Of a stretch of DNA of 64,000 nucleotides, positions 18,932-27,294 are shown one piece after another (the first letter of the stretch is position 1; every line of letters starts with the position of its first letter). The position numbers and the translations under genes are program-made. The notes below the pieces were generated by a model. The model did no database searches and was not told the DNA's origin. It was given only the letters and a program-made list of their open reading frames with translations. The stretch spans positions 42,257 to 106,256 of the forward strand of contig NZ_FNPX01000012.1 of assembly GCF_900107415.1 (NCBI RefSeq), given 5' to 3'. The DNA is from Jannaschia faecimaris. GTDB taxonomy: Bacteria > Pseudomonadota > Alphaproteobacteria > Rhodobacterales > Rhodobacteraceae.

Positions 18932-19825
18932 TCAGCGCACCCCGCTCAACCGACGGGCAAGCCACACGGTAGCCAGCGCAATGACCGTCACGATTAACAT
19001 CGCGATTACCGCCAGCGTCGCGCCCATCGGCGCGTTGTTCAGGCCAAGGAACTGCGTCTGGATCATGTTCGCGATCATCAGCCCACCCGGTCCGCCTACC
19101 TGTGCCGGTGTGACGTAGTCGCCCACGGTCGGAATGAAGACAATCAGCAGCGCCGCGACGACCCCGGGTGCCGCCAGAGGCAAGGTCACCCGGATAAAGG
19201 CGGTGACAGCGGTCTCGCCTAGGTCGCGCGCGGCCTCCAGCAGGGACCGGTCGATCTTTTCCAACGCCACGAAAATCGGCAGGATCGCGAAGGGTGCGAA
19301 GGCGTGCGACAGCGTCAGGACGACCGCGCTGGCCGAGTAAAGCGGCGCGCTCAGCCCCTCTTGCATCCACAGGATGCCTGTCGCGTTTCCAAGCGCTTCC
19401 AGAGGAACGTTCACGTAGGCCAGCACCGAGTTCAACACGCCGTTGAACCCCAGGATCACCTTCCACAGAAAGATCCGCAGAAGGTAGCTTGTCCAGAACG
19501 GGATCGTGATCAGGAACAGCCAGAGGGACTTTTTGGACGGCTGCACGTGGAAACTGACGAAATAGGCGACCGGGAAGGCCAGCAGAACCGTGATCAGCGT
19601 CACCAGCCCCGAGATCCAGAGGCTGCGCAGCATGATCGCGCGATAGATCGGGTCGGTGAACGCCTCGCGGTAGTTGGCAAGCGTCAATGTCCGGTCGACG
19701 GTCAGGTAGTCCTGCGTCCAGAAGCTGAACACAACAATCGCAAGAAGCGGCCCCGCCATGAGCGCGACCGCGTAAAGGAACGGCGGGGCGATCAAAGTCA
19801 GACCGCGTTTCGTCTCCTGATCCAA
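18932..19825 (-). CDS. ABC transporter permease, PotB type
   Basis: The protein has a cytoplasmic start (LDQETKRGLTLIAPP), six TM segments and the EAA loop LLEAARDLGETAVTAFIRVTLPLAAPG. The frame is open to 19969 inside the neighbouring gene, but the first plausible start is the TTG at 19825, giving 297 residues, the normal size; this start is uncertain. Together with the next two genes it forms an importer. No solute-binding protein gene is in the window. Confidence 0.9.
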   Translation of the reverse strand: MDQETKRGLTLIAPPFLYAVALMAGPLLAIVVFSFWTQDYLTVDRTLTLANYREAFTDPIYRAIMLRSLWISGLVTLITVLLAFPVAYFVSFHVQPSKKSLWLFLITIPFWTSYLLRIFLWKVILGFNGVLNSVLAYVNVPLEALGNATGILWMQEGLSAPLYSASAVVLTLSHAFAPFAILPIFVALEKIDRSLLEAARDLGETAVTAFIRVTLPLAAPGVVAALLIVFIPTVGDYVTPAQVGGPGGLMIANMIQTQFLGLNNAPMGATLAVIAMLIVTVIALATVWLARRLSGVR

Positions 19826-19910
19826 TCGTGCCCCCGTTCCAAGTGCGCGGAGGATTACGCGACCCGGGGACGGGGGCAAGGGCTCATGTGCATTGCCCCT
19901 GCACAATGTC

Positions 19911-20774
19911 TCAGGCAAAGCGTGCCTTGAACCGGTCGATGCACATCCGAAATCCGCGCTCGAAGTCACCGTCGCCGGGATGATAAACGCTCTCGAACGA
20001 GATCACGCCGTCGTATCTATCCGCTTTGAGTGCCGTGGCGATGGGGCGGAAAAGAGGGCCAAGCTGACCTTCGCCCATCGGCCGAACCTCAAGCGTGGCG
20101 CGTGGGGTATCGACCTGCACGTCCTTGATGTGCATGTGGCCGAGGTATCCGCCCCGCACTTGATCGTAGCCCTCGGGCCAGGCGCGCTCGTGACACCAGC
20201 AGTTGTTGGCCGGATCCCACAGCACCTTGAGAGCATCCCGCGCGTCCAGCTCGTCGATCAACTTGCGCGCGGTGTAGTTGGAATTGACCATTGTACCGTT
20301 GCCCGTCTCGACCACGAGCGTCACGCCTTCGGCCCGCGCCAGATCGACCGCTGGCGCGATCATCGGTGGCATCGTATCCCAGGCCCCCTTGGCGACGTTC
20401 CAATGCTCCGCGCCGTTGCTGCCCCAGAGGATCTGCTCTTTCTTCTGCGTCATGATCCGCACCAATGGGGCATCGACGACGTGCGCCATGTCGATCACCC
20501 GCTTCAGCGCCTCCATGTGTTTGCGATGCAGCGCGTCGCCGGGCCGGTTTTCGGTCGTCATGCCTGCGAAAACATGTCGTGACAGGCAAGAGACCGGCTT
20601 GCCGCGGTCCCTTAGCATCAGGTCGATTTCCCGGATTTCCTGCGCGGAATGATCCCCGACCTCGGTGTCGCCGACAAATTGAAGTTCCGCGTATTCAAGG
20701 CCGAATTCGTCCATGACATCGACGGCATGACGCAGGTCGCGGCTTATACCGTCGCAAATAACGCCCAGCTTCAC
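19911..20774 (-). CDS. TIM-barrel sugar isomerase/epimerase-like protein
   Basis: The 287-residue protein belongs to the AP-endonuclease-2/xylose-isomerase-like TIM-barrel superfamily. Putative metal ligands are in VVETGNG, LWDPANNCW, HMHIKD and a late SFESVYHP. It probably isomerises or epimerises a small sugar or sugar acid. Its start overlaps the upstream reductase by 4 bases, and the ABC importer lies downstream, which suggests uptake and catabolism of one compound. The substrate is not evident. Confidence 0.82.
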   Translation of the reverse strand: MKLGVICDGISRDLRHAVDVMDEFGLEYAELQFVGDTEVGDHSAQEIREIDLMLRDRGKPVSCLSRHVFAGMTTENRPGDALHRKHMEALKRVIDMAHVVDAPLVRIMTQKKEQILWGSNGAEHWNVAKGAWDTMPPMIAPAVDLARAEGVTLVVETGNGTMVNSNYTARKLIDELDARDALKVLWDPANNCWCHERAWPEGYDQVRGGYLGHMHIKDVQVDTPRATLEVRPMGEGQLGPLFRPIATALKADRYDGVISFESVYHPGDGDFERGFRMCIDRFKARFA

Positions 20775-21673
20775 GTTGCGCCCTTGCGGTGCAGTTCAGC
20801 CCCCACGATCTCCTCGATGACGCGGGTGCAGACCCAGTTGTCGCCGTTGGGGTATTTCGACTTTCCGGCGTGGAAGATCTGCATCGCCGATGCCGCCGTG
20901 TGCAGTGGCACGCCCAATTCCTCACCCAGACCCATGGAGATCGTCAGATCCTTGTGCATCGTGTTGATGTGACTGCCGGAGCCCTCGAACTGGCGATCTA
21001 CGATCTTTTCCAGCGCGTTGTTCACCACGCCGCACCCGGCTGAGGAGGTGGCGAACACATCCAGCAACACTTGCCCCGAAACGCCTGCTTTGGCTGCCAG
21101 CGCCGCCGCTTCGAACGTGGCCGAGAATTGCGCCCCGATCAGCGATTGCAGGCAGGCCTTCACCGTCTGCCCGTCGCCGGATTTGGTGCCGACGCGGTGA
21201 ATGTTGGCCGACACCGCCTCCATCACGGGGGCAAATTCGTCCAGAACCGCGTCCGGGGCCGCCGCCATCATCGTCAGCGTGCCGCCCTGCGCGCCGGGAA
21301 AGCCGCCCGAAACCGGTGTGTCGATCAGGTGGATGCCCGAGCCTTCCATCGCTGCCCCGATCTCGCGGGCTTCACGCGGTCTGACCGTGGCGCTCAGCAG
21401 GATCGCGCCGCCGGGCTGCATCTGGGCGACGGCACCATCCGGCCCCAGCAAGACCGATTTCGCCTCGTCGCCGGTCATCACCATCACGAAGATCGCCTGC
21501 GCCGCGCGCCCGACCTCGGCCGCGTCCTTCGCCAGTGTTCCTCCCAACCCGACAAAGGCGTCGCACCTCTCCGGCTTCAGGTCGATCCCCGTGACCGTGA
21601 ACCCGTTTGCAATCAGGTTCTTCGCCAGACCGCTGCCCATGTCACCGATGCCAATTACGCCCGTGGTCTTCAT
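20771..21673 (-). CDS. NAD(P)-dependent reductase, 3-hydroxyisobutyrate dehydrogenase family (LtnD-like)
   Basis: The start at the ATG at 21673, with GGGAGG upstream, gives 300 residues. The N-terminal Rossmann motif is GVIGIGDMGSGLAKNL. The substrate-binding DTPVSGG lies near residue 119, and the catalytic lysine is K172 in GDGQTVKACLQ. The motif around this lysine (K followed by C-L-Q rather than x-x-N-N) recalls L-threonate/D-erythronate dehydrogenases. It heads the operon that includes the TIM-barrel protein and the importer. Confidence 0.85.
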   Translation of the reverse strand: MKTTGVIGIGDMGSGLAKNLIANGFTVTGIDLKPERCDAFVGLGGTLAKDAAEVGRAAQAIFVMVMTGDEAKSVLLGPDGAVAQMQPGGAILLSATVRPREAREIGAAMEGSGIHLIDTPVSGGFPGAQGGTLTMMAAAPDAVLDEFAPVMEAVSANIHRVGTKSGDGQTVKACLQSLIGAQFSATFEAAALAAKAGVSGQVLLDVFATSSAGCGVVNNALEKIVDRQFEGSGSHINTMHKDLTISMGLGEELGVPLHTAASAMQIFHAGKSKYPNGDNWVCTRVIEEIVGAELHRKGAT

Positions 21674-21866
21674 GTGAAATCCTCCCGTGTTTTCCGCGTC
21701 GGCGCGGGGCCGTGCGGTGTTCGAAATGGCCCCGATGGGCCGGTTTCGCGGGGATTTCACGCGTCGCGTCGCGACGTCGGGCGGGTCCGGAAGACACCCC
21801 GCTGCCCGGTTAGGTGAGGTCAGGGTTCACCGGATACGCGATTCGGGCAAGCATACCCGCCAATCG
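21674..21866. other. Promoter region of the reductase-importer operon
   Basis: This 193-bp gene-free stretch lies between the minus-strand operon start and the terminator at 21867-21893. No clear promoter consensus could be assigned by eye. Frames crossing it are shadows. Confidence 0.4.
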
Positions 21867-21893
21867 AAAAAGGCCCGCGACATGCGCGGGCCT
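21867..21893 (-). terminator. Probable ancestral rpsI terminator
   Basis: A 9-bp GC-rich stem (AGGCCCGCG / CGCGGGCCT) with a 5-base loop is followed on the minus strand by a T run. It lies 27 bases beyond a relic Lys-Arg-stop of rpsI at 21920-21928 on the same strand. It is therefore best explained as the terminator of rplM-rpsI before the island split gene and terminator apart. Confidence 0.75.
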
Positions 21894-21919
21894 TTCCACA
21901 GTGGTTGAAGGGCTGAAGA

Positions 21920-21931
21920 TCAGCGCTTGGC
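21920..21931 (-). pseudogene. Relic 3' end of rpsI left at the island's left end
   Basis: On the minus strand the bases read GCC AAG CGC TGA (Ala-Lys-Arg-stop), parallel to the intact rpsI end TCC AAG CGT TAA (Ser-Lys-Arg-stop) at 34508-34519. CGCTTGG is shared on the plus strand at 21924-21930 and 34512-34518. A terminator follows at the expected distance. Confidence 0.6.
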
Positions 21932-21988
21932 TAAGCTAGTATCTTTATTAACGGTTCTTTATCAGTGTGTTAGATGACCCAAATACTT

Positions 21989-22000
21989 CATGTAAATAAT
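21989..22000 (+). repeat. Putative integrase arm site, left (CATGTAAATAAT)
   Basis: An exact 12-bp match to 34413-34424, in the same orientation. It lies 58 bp inside the left core. Paired repeats near both ends of an integrated element are typical of integrase arm-type sites. Binding is inferred. Confidence 0.5.
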
Positions 22001-22040
22001 ACGTAAATCATCTACTGCGCTTGCTTTGAAAGGCTGTTAG

Positions 22041-22463
22041 CTAACTGGAACGTGCTTTCATAACGATTGCAATGGCGCTGTCCAACTCACCAGCTATCGC
22101 AGCCTGTTTAAAAGCGTCAAGCACGCCTGCAACATCATCCAGCTTGTCCACAAACACGGCGTTGCTCTTGCCGTTAATGCTCAAAACGCGGCTGCCGTAT
22201 CGACACTGGACATAGTAGCCGTTGTCTTGCTCAAAAAACCAAGCGCGTACTCGCTTTTCATGCTCGACGCGAAGACGCTCACCAGCTTCATTTGTCTGCC
22301 AGCGCTTAGATTTAACGGTATATTCATCGCCAACCAACATGGCAGCAAGCACCCTGCCCTGTTCTTCAATCGCTGCAACCAGTTTATCACGTCGTGCAAG
22401 CACCGGATCTTTTTGAACGGTTCGTTGTACGGTCTTCAAGTTCAGTTTTGCAAGTGCGCTCAT
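22041..22463 (-). CDS. DUF6641-like small protein
   Basis: The 140-residue protein begins MSALAKLNLKTVQR and contains YTVKSKRWQTNEAGER, KRVRAWFFEQ and VQCRYGSRVLSINGKSNAVFV. This pattern resembles the DUF6641 family, found mainly on phages and mobile elements of proteobacteria. No enzymatic motif is seen. It lies 118 bp inside the island's left end. Confidence 0.65.
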   Translation of the reverse strand: MSALAKLNLKTVQRTVQKDPVLARRDKLVAAIEEQGRVLAAMLVGDEYTVKSKRWQTNEAGERLRVEHEKRVRAWFFEQDNGYYVQCRYGSRVLSINGKSNAVFVDKLDDVAGVLDAFKQAAIAGELDSAIAIVMKARSS

Positions 22464-22568
22464 ATCAGCAGCTCCCTTTTGTTTGCTGCTGTAAATGTAT
22501 TTTCAGACCACAAGCGTAACGACCGAAAAACTGACTATATGGGGTAAATCAATTGGTTCCCTAGCTCG

Positions 22569-22952
22569 TCAAAAACATCTACCAAAGGTCAACGTATTTC
22601 CAACACTTCCAACATAAGCAGTTGAAAATAGGCGATATTTCACATCATAATGGAACGTGATTACACCCCCAAAGTTAAATTCTTTAATACCTGAAATATA
22701 GTCATTACTTTGAAATGTAATGGTGTGATCATATACTTTTTCGTCGCCAAAACTGTCATCATAAGAAAACCGGATTAGGTCCTCGCGCGTGTCAATAAAA
22801 AGCTTTGCGGAATAAGTACGTCCACTTTCGACTTGAAGTGTCTCGCTATCGCCTTCTGTATCTCTAGCGTCGCAGACCATAAATATCTGTTCGGCAAAAG
22901 CGGTCGACGCAACTAGGACTGTCGATAAAAATAGAATGATTAGGAATTTCAT
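22569..22952 (-). CDS. Small exported protein, unknown
   Basis: Starting at the ATG at 22952 (MKFLIILFLSTVLVASTAFA) gives 127 residues with a clear signal peptide. The mature part is rich in Asp, Tyr and Phe, predicted mostly beta, with two cysteines (in VCDARD and the C-terminal GRCF) that could form one disulfide. No family is recognised. The low GC agrees with the island. Confidence 0.6.
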   Translation of the reverse strand: MKFLIILFLSTVLVASTAFAEQIFMVCDARDTEGDSETLQVESGRTYSAKLFIDTREDLIRFSYDDSFGDEKVYDHTITFQSNDYISGIKEFNFGGVITFHYDVKYRLFSTAYVGSVGNTLTFGRCF

Positions 22953-23167
22953 TGCGCTATAAGCTCCGTATTTATGTAATAAAACACTTCCAATTCTTTT
23001 CATCATATCAAATAGCTAAGTTTTAAAAGCAAGTATTTGCTAATCTTTACCGTCTAATATCACTTTCTGAAGCTGCATCCGTCGCTCGTCAAGCGTCCCA
23101 CCTACCCATGCTGTACTGCCACCCCAAAAACATAAGTAGTCCCCAGCTATTTTTGGCACATCGTACA

Positions 23168-23488
23168 TTATGCATTACAAACCCTTTTCCAGCGCTCTCT
23201 CACTTTCGCTTCTAAAGCCGATTGTGTCTGCCCACGCAGCTCAGTCAAAGCAGCCGCCCAGTGTTTGCTGGTCGCGTCGTCACGTCGCGCAAGCTCATTC
23301 GCATAATATCCAAGCTTGCTGCCCAGCGTCGCCAGTGCCTCAGCGCTTGGCTCAGTATCCGTAAATCGCAAAGTACGCATATAACACGCGCTCTTAGCCA
23401 GCCATTGCTCGCAAAACTGGCTTTCATTTGCAGCAAGATTTGCTGTTTGTAACGTAGTGTAAACATCTTCCAGTAGTCGTTTCGTCAT
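23168..23488 (-). CDS. DUF6626-like small protein
   Basis: The 106-residue, mostly helical protein begins MTKRLLEDVYTTLQTANLAANESQFCEQWLAKS; the pattern (LLEDVY, ..FCEQWL.KS..YMR, PS.EAL..LGSKL) resembles the DUF6626 family, also typical of alphaproteobacterial mobile elements. The function is unknown. A near-consensus GGGAGAA lies upstream on the minus strand. Confidence 0.6.
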   Translation of the reverse strand: MTKRLLEDVYTTLQTANLAANESQFCEQWLAKSACYMRTLRFTDTEPSAEALATLGSKLGYYANELARRDDATSKHWAAALTELRGQTQSALEAKVRERWKRVCNA

Positions 23489-24353
23489 CCATAGTTCTCC
23501 CTTGTCGATGTATTTATCAACAGCAGCAGATATTGAGACTATTGCAAAAGCTTAAACACATCCGCTTGCGCGTCTGTGTATCATTCTCACGCCGATAGCT
23601 TCGTTTGCACTACGCTTTCGGCCTTCAATGATGATGACTTCGTATTTAATATTTTATCTTTTTATCGACTTCGCAGAGCAGTTAGATCAACGCCCTTTTC
23701 GGCGTCGATCCAAACACGCACACACGTTACTTCGCGTCACTGCGTTAGGCTGTATCACTGAACCACTATGGAAGAGCAGGTTTTGCTATCGTCTCTATTA
23801 CCAGCGCATCATACGCACATGCAGGCCCCATACAGCTAGGCCACCCTGCATGATGATGGGTCTCAAATTTTGAGGTTGTCATCCATCTCACTTGCAAAGC
23901 ATTACTGACCTCAGTCAGCTTGCTTTATTCACCACACCATTACGATAATCGAAGCTGCTGGCTGGCTAAACATTTACGCCGTCGCAACTTTAGGCATCCC
24001 ACCTACAAGGATGGGGTAGTCGATTAAAGCAGACAACAAGCAGTCCGTTTGCATACCGTCACACATCAGAACGGATTAGCAGCACTATTACATTTGGCGT
24101 GCCAGCCTTTATCTTGTTTGTAGTTGCCTCAGTGAGCCTGTTCGTTTGTGCCTTACAAAGTTATTTATCAACTGCGCGCCGATCCCCCAAAGTACTGAAA
24201 CAGCAAAATGTTATAGAACAAGTAATCCATAACATTGTCATTCAATCTCAAGCAAAAACAGTGACTTGCTGAAACTTCAAAATCAGGTCGTTTTGCGAAA
24301 TGTTAGGAATTACAATCACTTACAACAAAACCACATGTTGTAGGGATAAGACA
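23489..24353. other. Long gene-free stretch in the island
   Basis: About 865 bp with only short, overlapping, signal-free frames. Two inverted repeats are visible close to the downstream recombinase: ATGTTAT/ATAACAT (about 24208-24236) and TACAAC/GTTGTA (24321-24342). Either could be an operator or recombinase site. No known RNA is recognised. Confidence 0.4.
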
Positions 24354-24929
24354 ATGAAGCAAGCAAAGCTACTTACAGACGCAGAACGCAAACGACTTGC
24401 CGCAGTGATCGACAGCAAGCGCTACGCAACACGTAACCATACAGCCGTAGCGCTCAGCTTTTACGCGGGTCTACGTGCTTGCGAGATTGCTGGCTTGCGC
24501 ATTGCGGATGTTTTTGAGGCAGGTGGCGCTGTGCGTGACACGATTTACTTGAGCGCAGCGCAAACGAAGGGCAGCGCAGGCAACACTGTTTTGGTGAACA
24601 AAAAGCTGGCGACAGCGCTCAAGCGTTACGCTGCTGCCTACCCCAAACGCCTTCAGCAGCCAAACGCACCTGTCTTGTTCTCAGCAAAAGGATCGGGCTT
24701 TACAGCGCAGACCACAGTCAACCTGTTTCAAACGCTCTACAAAGCCGCAGCAATTGACGGTGCCAGCTCGCACAGCGGTCGGCGTCAATTTGTAACTGAG
24801 CTAGCGGACAAAGGCGTAAATGCCCGCGTCGTACAGGCTTTGGCGCGGCACAAGCATTTGAACACAACGATGCGCTATATTGATTTGAACGAAAATAAGA
24901 TGCGGGCAGCTGTTGAACTGGTCAGCTAG
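24354..24929 (+). CDS. Minimal tyrosine recombinase (catalytic domain only)
   Basis: Starting at the ATG at 24354 gives 191 residues. The full catalytic set of tyrosine recombinases can be placed: R41 (GLRACEIAGL), K72 (QTKGSAG), H140-x-x-R143 (HSGRR), H166 (LARHKH) and Y175 (MRYIDL). There is only a short N-terminal segment (about 30 residues), so the usual core- and arm-binding domains are reduced or missing. It could act as a XerC-like resolvase, an excision helper or a DNA-inversion enzyme. It is distinct from the large integrase at the right end. Confidence 0.85.
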   Translation: MKQAKLLTDAERKRLAAVIDSKRYATRNHTAVALSFYAGLRACEIAGLRIADVFEAGGAVRDTIYLSAAQTKGSAGNTVLVNKKLATALKRYAAAYPKRLQQPNAPVLFSAKGSGFTAQTTVNLFQTLYKAAAIDGASSHSGRRQFVTELADKGVNARVVQALARHKHLNTTMRYIDLNENKMRAAVELVS

Positions 24930-25371
24930 CTAGTATTTGCACTATGCCTCTTTGCCCCAAGTGCAACCATCTTGCACCGAACATGCAGACCAGCATTTAC
25001 GTGCGGTTTTGGGTCAAAAACGCTAGTTTTTAGTTTGGTGACACAGCTTTGATTGGCTTTTGAGCATCAAGCTTACGCTCTTTGCTTCTTAGCTTTCGCG
25101 CTTTCTTCTCAAAGTCGTTTGTCTGTGTACGTTTGGTGTAACTCGACTTGCTTTGTTTTTTGCCAACTTCACCCAAAATCTCCCATATGTGCAAAATCAC
25201 CACCTCAAATCTGTAAGTACTTCGCTAGCAAAAACCGCAGCGTAGAAAACGCGCTGCAAAACCCGCTTCGGTATAAAGGTATTTATCGAAAACGGTCTAC
25301 GCACCACTTCTCAGTCATACAAAAATACTTCATTTAATTGTTTTATATCAATATCTTATAAATATTGAAAT
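24930..25371. other. Gene-free AT-rich stretch
   Basis: About 440 bp between the small recombinase and the promoter of the next gene. One frame (25053-25337) is open but has no ribosome site, and its composition (many aromatic and Cys residues, no domain) argues against a gene. Confidence 0.4.
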
Positions 25372-25400
25372 TTGACAAAAATGACAAATTATGGTATGCT
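25372..25400 (+). promoter_or_regulatory. Sigma-70 type promoter
   Basis: A perfect -35 TTGACA (25372-25377) and a near-consensus -10 TATGCT (25395-25400) are separated by exactly 17 bp in very AT-rich DNA. The gene start lies 57 bp downstream of the -10. The leader contains a small imperfect hairpin (GGATGGAT/ATCCACCC, about 25409-25430). Confidence 0.8.
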
Positions 25401-25457
25401 TTTTAATAAGGATGGATGAAAAATCCACCCAACATTTATTAGCAAAGGATATTAAAA

Positions 25458-25850
25458 ATGAATGTAAATTATATTGTAAACTTCAAGCACTACCCACAGG
25501 TCATGTTCGACATTGAACTTGAGACAAACGGCTTTGATTATGACCAAATGAAGCTGCAGATACAGCTTGCCGCATACTTCCGCTTGCAAATCAACGGTCT
25601 GAATACGGATGATGTTTGGAAGATTTCTACTGCAGCAAATTGGACAGATACGTGGTGCAAGGAACACGGCCCATTGCCAAGCGATTTCAAAACACACTTC
25701 AATGGTAAGTTTGTATTTGGTGAATATAGCAACGACAGCAAGTCGCTTACACAAATCGTACAAGCTCAGTTCAATACTCAGAACATGATCGGTTTGGACT
25801 ACGCTGGTAAAGTCTATAGTGTTGAAGAATACTACAGAAAATCTGCTTAA
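25458..25850 (+). CDS. Unknown acidic protein, probably strongly expressed
   Basis: The 130-residue protein begins MNVNYIVNFKHYPQVMF, with AAAGGA upstream at good spacing. It is rich in Asn, Gln, Tyr and Phe and acidic, without a signal peptide, TM helix or cysteine pair; there is a single Cys. No family is recognised. A consensus promoter and a following hairpin make it a stand-alone transcription unit. Its base composition is the lowest in GC of the window, pointing to foreign origin. Confidence 0.7.
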   Translation: MNVNYIVNFKHYPQVMFDIELETNGFDYDQMKLQIQLAAYFRLQINGLNTDDVWKISTAANWTDTWCKEHGPLPSDFKTHFNGKFVFGEYSNDSKSLTQIVQAQFNTQNMIGLDYAGKVYSVEEYYRKSA

Positions 25851-25876
25851 GTATATATAATTATTACTAAAACTTT

Positions 25877-25917
25877 TCCTCGCTACTTGTCGCTACAGCA
25901 TTACGGTAGCGAGGAAG
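25877..25917 (+). terminator. Hairpin downstream of the unknown acidic protein gene
   Basis: An 11-bp perfect inverted repeat (TTCCTCGCTAC / GTAGCGAGGAA) with a 19-base loop lies 27 bp after the stop. It lacks a T run on the plus strand, so termination is likely but not certain. Confidence 0.5.
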
Positions 25918-26363
25918 AACATGTAAATCGAACGCCCAAATTTCTGATGGTTTCCTTCTTCAGGTTACCGGCATGTCGAAATCGTCAGTCAAATTTCACG
26001 TAAGGCTATGTGTTTCGTAGCGCAAAATGCCGTTGCCCAGTTATAGCGGCCCCAGAACTAGGGTCGCCAAGCACCGAGCAAGTACCTTTAGGCACCCACA
26101 AGGCTGACGAAACCCAAAATGCGGATCAAGTAGCAACCTGAAGTCTATGGCCGTAGATTCAAAGTTTGAAGGCTACCCAAGCTCTCCCATCGAGCCTTAA
26201 AAGCCTTTATCAGGCTGTACCTAGAGCTCGACTCTGCCGACGGCATGCAGACGATCGTCACCAGATGCCGCCTGCGTCCCTAGCCTGCTGGATGCAATGG
26301 TACCAGCTTTACAATTATGTCACGACCTTCAATATGAACGTCGTATAGAAGAAAGGAAAAAAA
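25918..26363. other. Gene-free stretch before the defence module
   Basis: About 445 bp with no convincing coding frame. The short frame at 26166-26348 lacks a ribosome site. The presumed promoter of the defence module lies here but could not be fixed by eye. Confidence 0.35.
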
Positions 26364-27104
26364 TTGGCGTTTAGTGATAGGTTCCTTTCGGCACTGAATA
26401 AGTGGCAAAAAGGATGGCAAGAGAAGGCCTGTAAGCGTTTGGAGATTGCCAACGAACTGGAATCCTCGATCGCCGAAACTGGCCTATCCCAGGATTTTCG
26501 AAACTGTGACAAAACATGCTACCGAAAAAGGTTTTTGGTCCCAAACAACCCCACAAATGGCGGTGACTTGGGACCCTTATTTATAAATGGTTCCCTTCCA
26601 GAGGGCGTAGCAAGTTGGTCCTCCGACAAACGGTTTGCACAAGATTTTAAGGATCCAACCCGCGAAGGTACATTCGCCGCTATTTTCTCTCACATTCCGG
26701 ATCCTAGCGAGGTGTTGCTGAACATACCCGCGCTGTGGGAAGATTCCTCGTTTCAGACCGCTGTTAAGCGCTTCCATGATGGAAACCGAGAAAACGCTGA
26801 CGCGCTCTTCCGTATGAGATCTCGCCAAAGCGAAGTGATACTTCGTGCTGACCTAAAGTACGAAGAGCTTGTTCATATCTGTGGCCGTAGTAGTCCATTT
26901 GATACGCTTTGCGAATTGTGCGGCTTGCATTCAGAGGAAGAACAAGATCGCCTTTGGAGCAAATTTGTGGAAGCTAACAGCTTTCCCGAAGAAGCGTTTT
27001 CCCTATCTACAACAGCGACGCGGGCAGCAATGGATCGCGCAAGAGCGAGTTTCCTTGATAAACACGGATCGACAATACAGACCGTGATAGCTCAGCGCGG
27101 CTGA
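26364..27104 (+). CDS. Unknown protein, possible ADP-ribosyltransferase-like fold
   Basis: The 246-residue protein most likely starts at the TTG at 26364 with GAAAGGA upstream. No family is firmly recognised. The order of an Arg in CYRKRFL (R54), a SWSSDKRFAQDF segment (S84-S86), a hydrophobic strand (FAAIF, VLLNI) and a QSEVIL motif (Q155-x-E157) resembles the R / S-x-S / Q-x-E triad of mono-ADP-ribosyltransferases. The spacing between the last two motifs (about 70 residues) is longer than usual. A CGRSSPFDTLCELCGL stretch has three cysteines. It lies just upstream of the methyltransferase genes on the same strand. Confidence 0.55.
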   Translation: MAFSDRFLSALNKWQKGWQEKACKRLEIANELESSIAETGLSQDFRNCDKTCYRKRFLVPNNPTNGGDLGPLFINGSLPEGVASWSSDKRFAQDFKDPTREGTFAAIFSHIPDPSEVLLNIPALWEDSSFQTAVKRFHDGNRENADALFRMRSRQSEVILRADLKYEELVHICGRSSPFDTLCELCGLHSEEEQDRLWSKFVEANSFPEEAFSLSTTATRAAMDRARASFLDKHGSTIQTVIAQRG

Positions 27105-27294
27105 AACACGAAAGTCCGCCTTAACATATAGCGGCGCTGCATCAGTTCCCCTTTAGTAGTCATTTCTGTCTTTACAGGCGTCACACCACAACGATGGAAT
27201 CCACGTTAACAGTCGACTGAATCGAACCTTTAATCACTTGCGAACAGAACAAGAACAAGCTATCACCAAAAAACTCAAAAAGCGAGGTCAGAGA

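Noticed and set aside
18138..19466. Upstream extension of the ABC ATPase frame (total 798 codons)
   Set aside because: The extra part is an out-of-frame reading of the two permease genes; the ATPase has a proper GTG start at 18137 overlapping the permease stop.
23576..23873. Short plus-strand frames in the island gap
   Set aside because: Overlapping frames with no ribosome sites and no protein-like composition.
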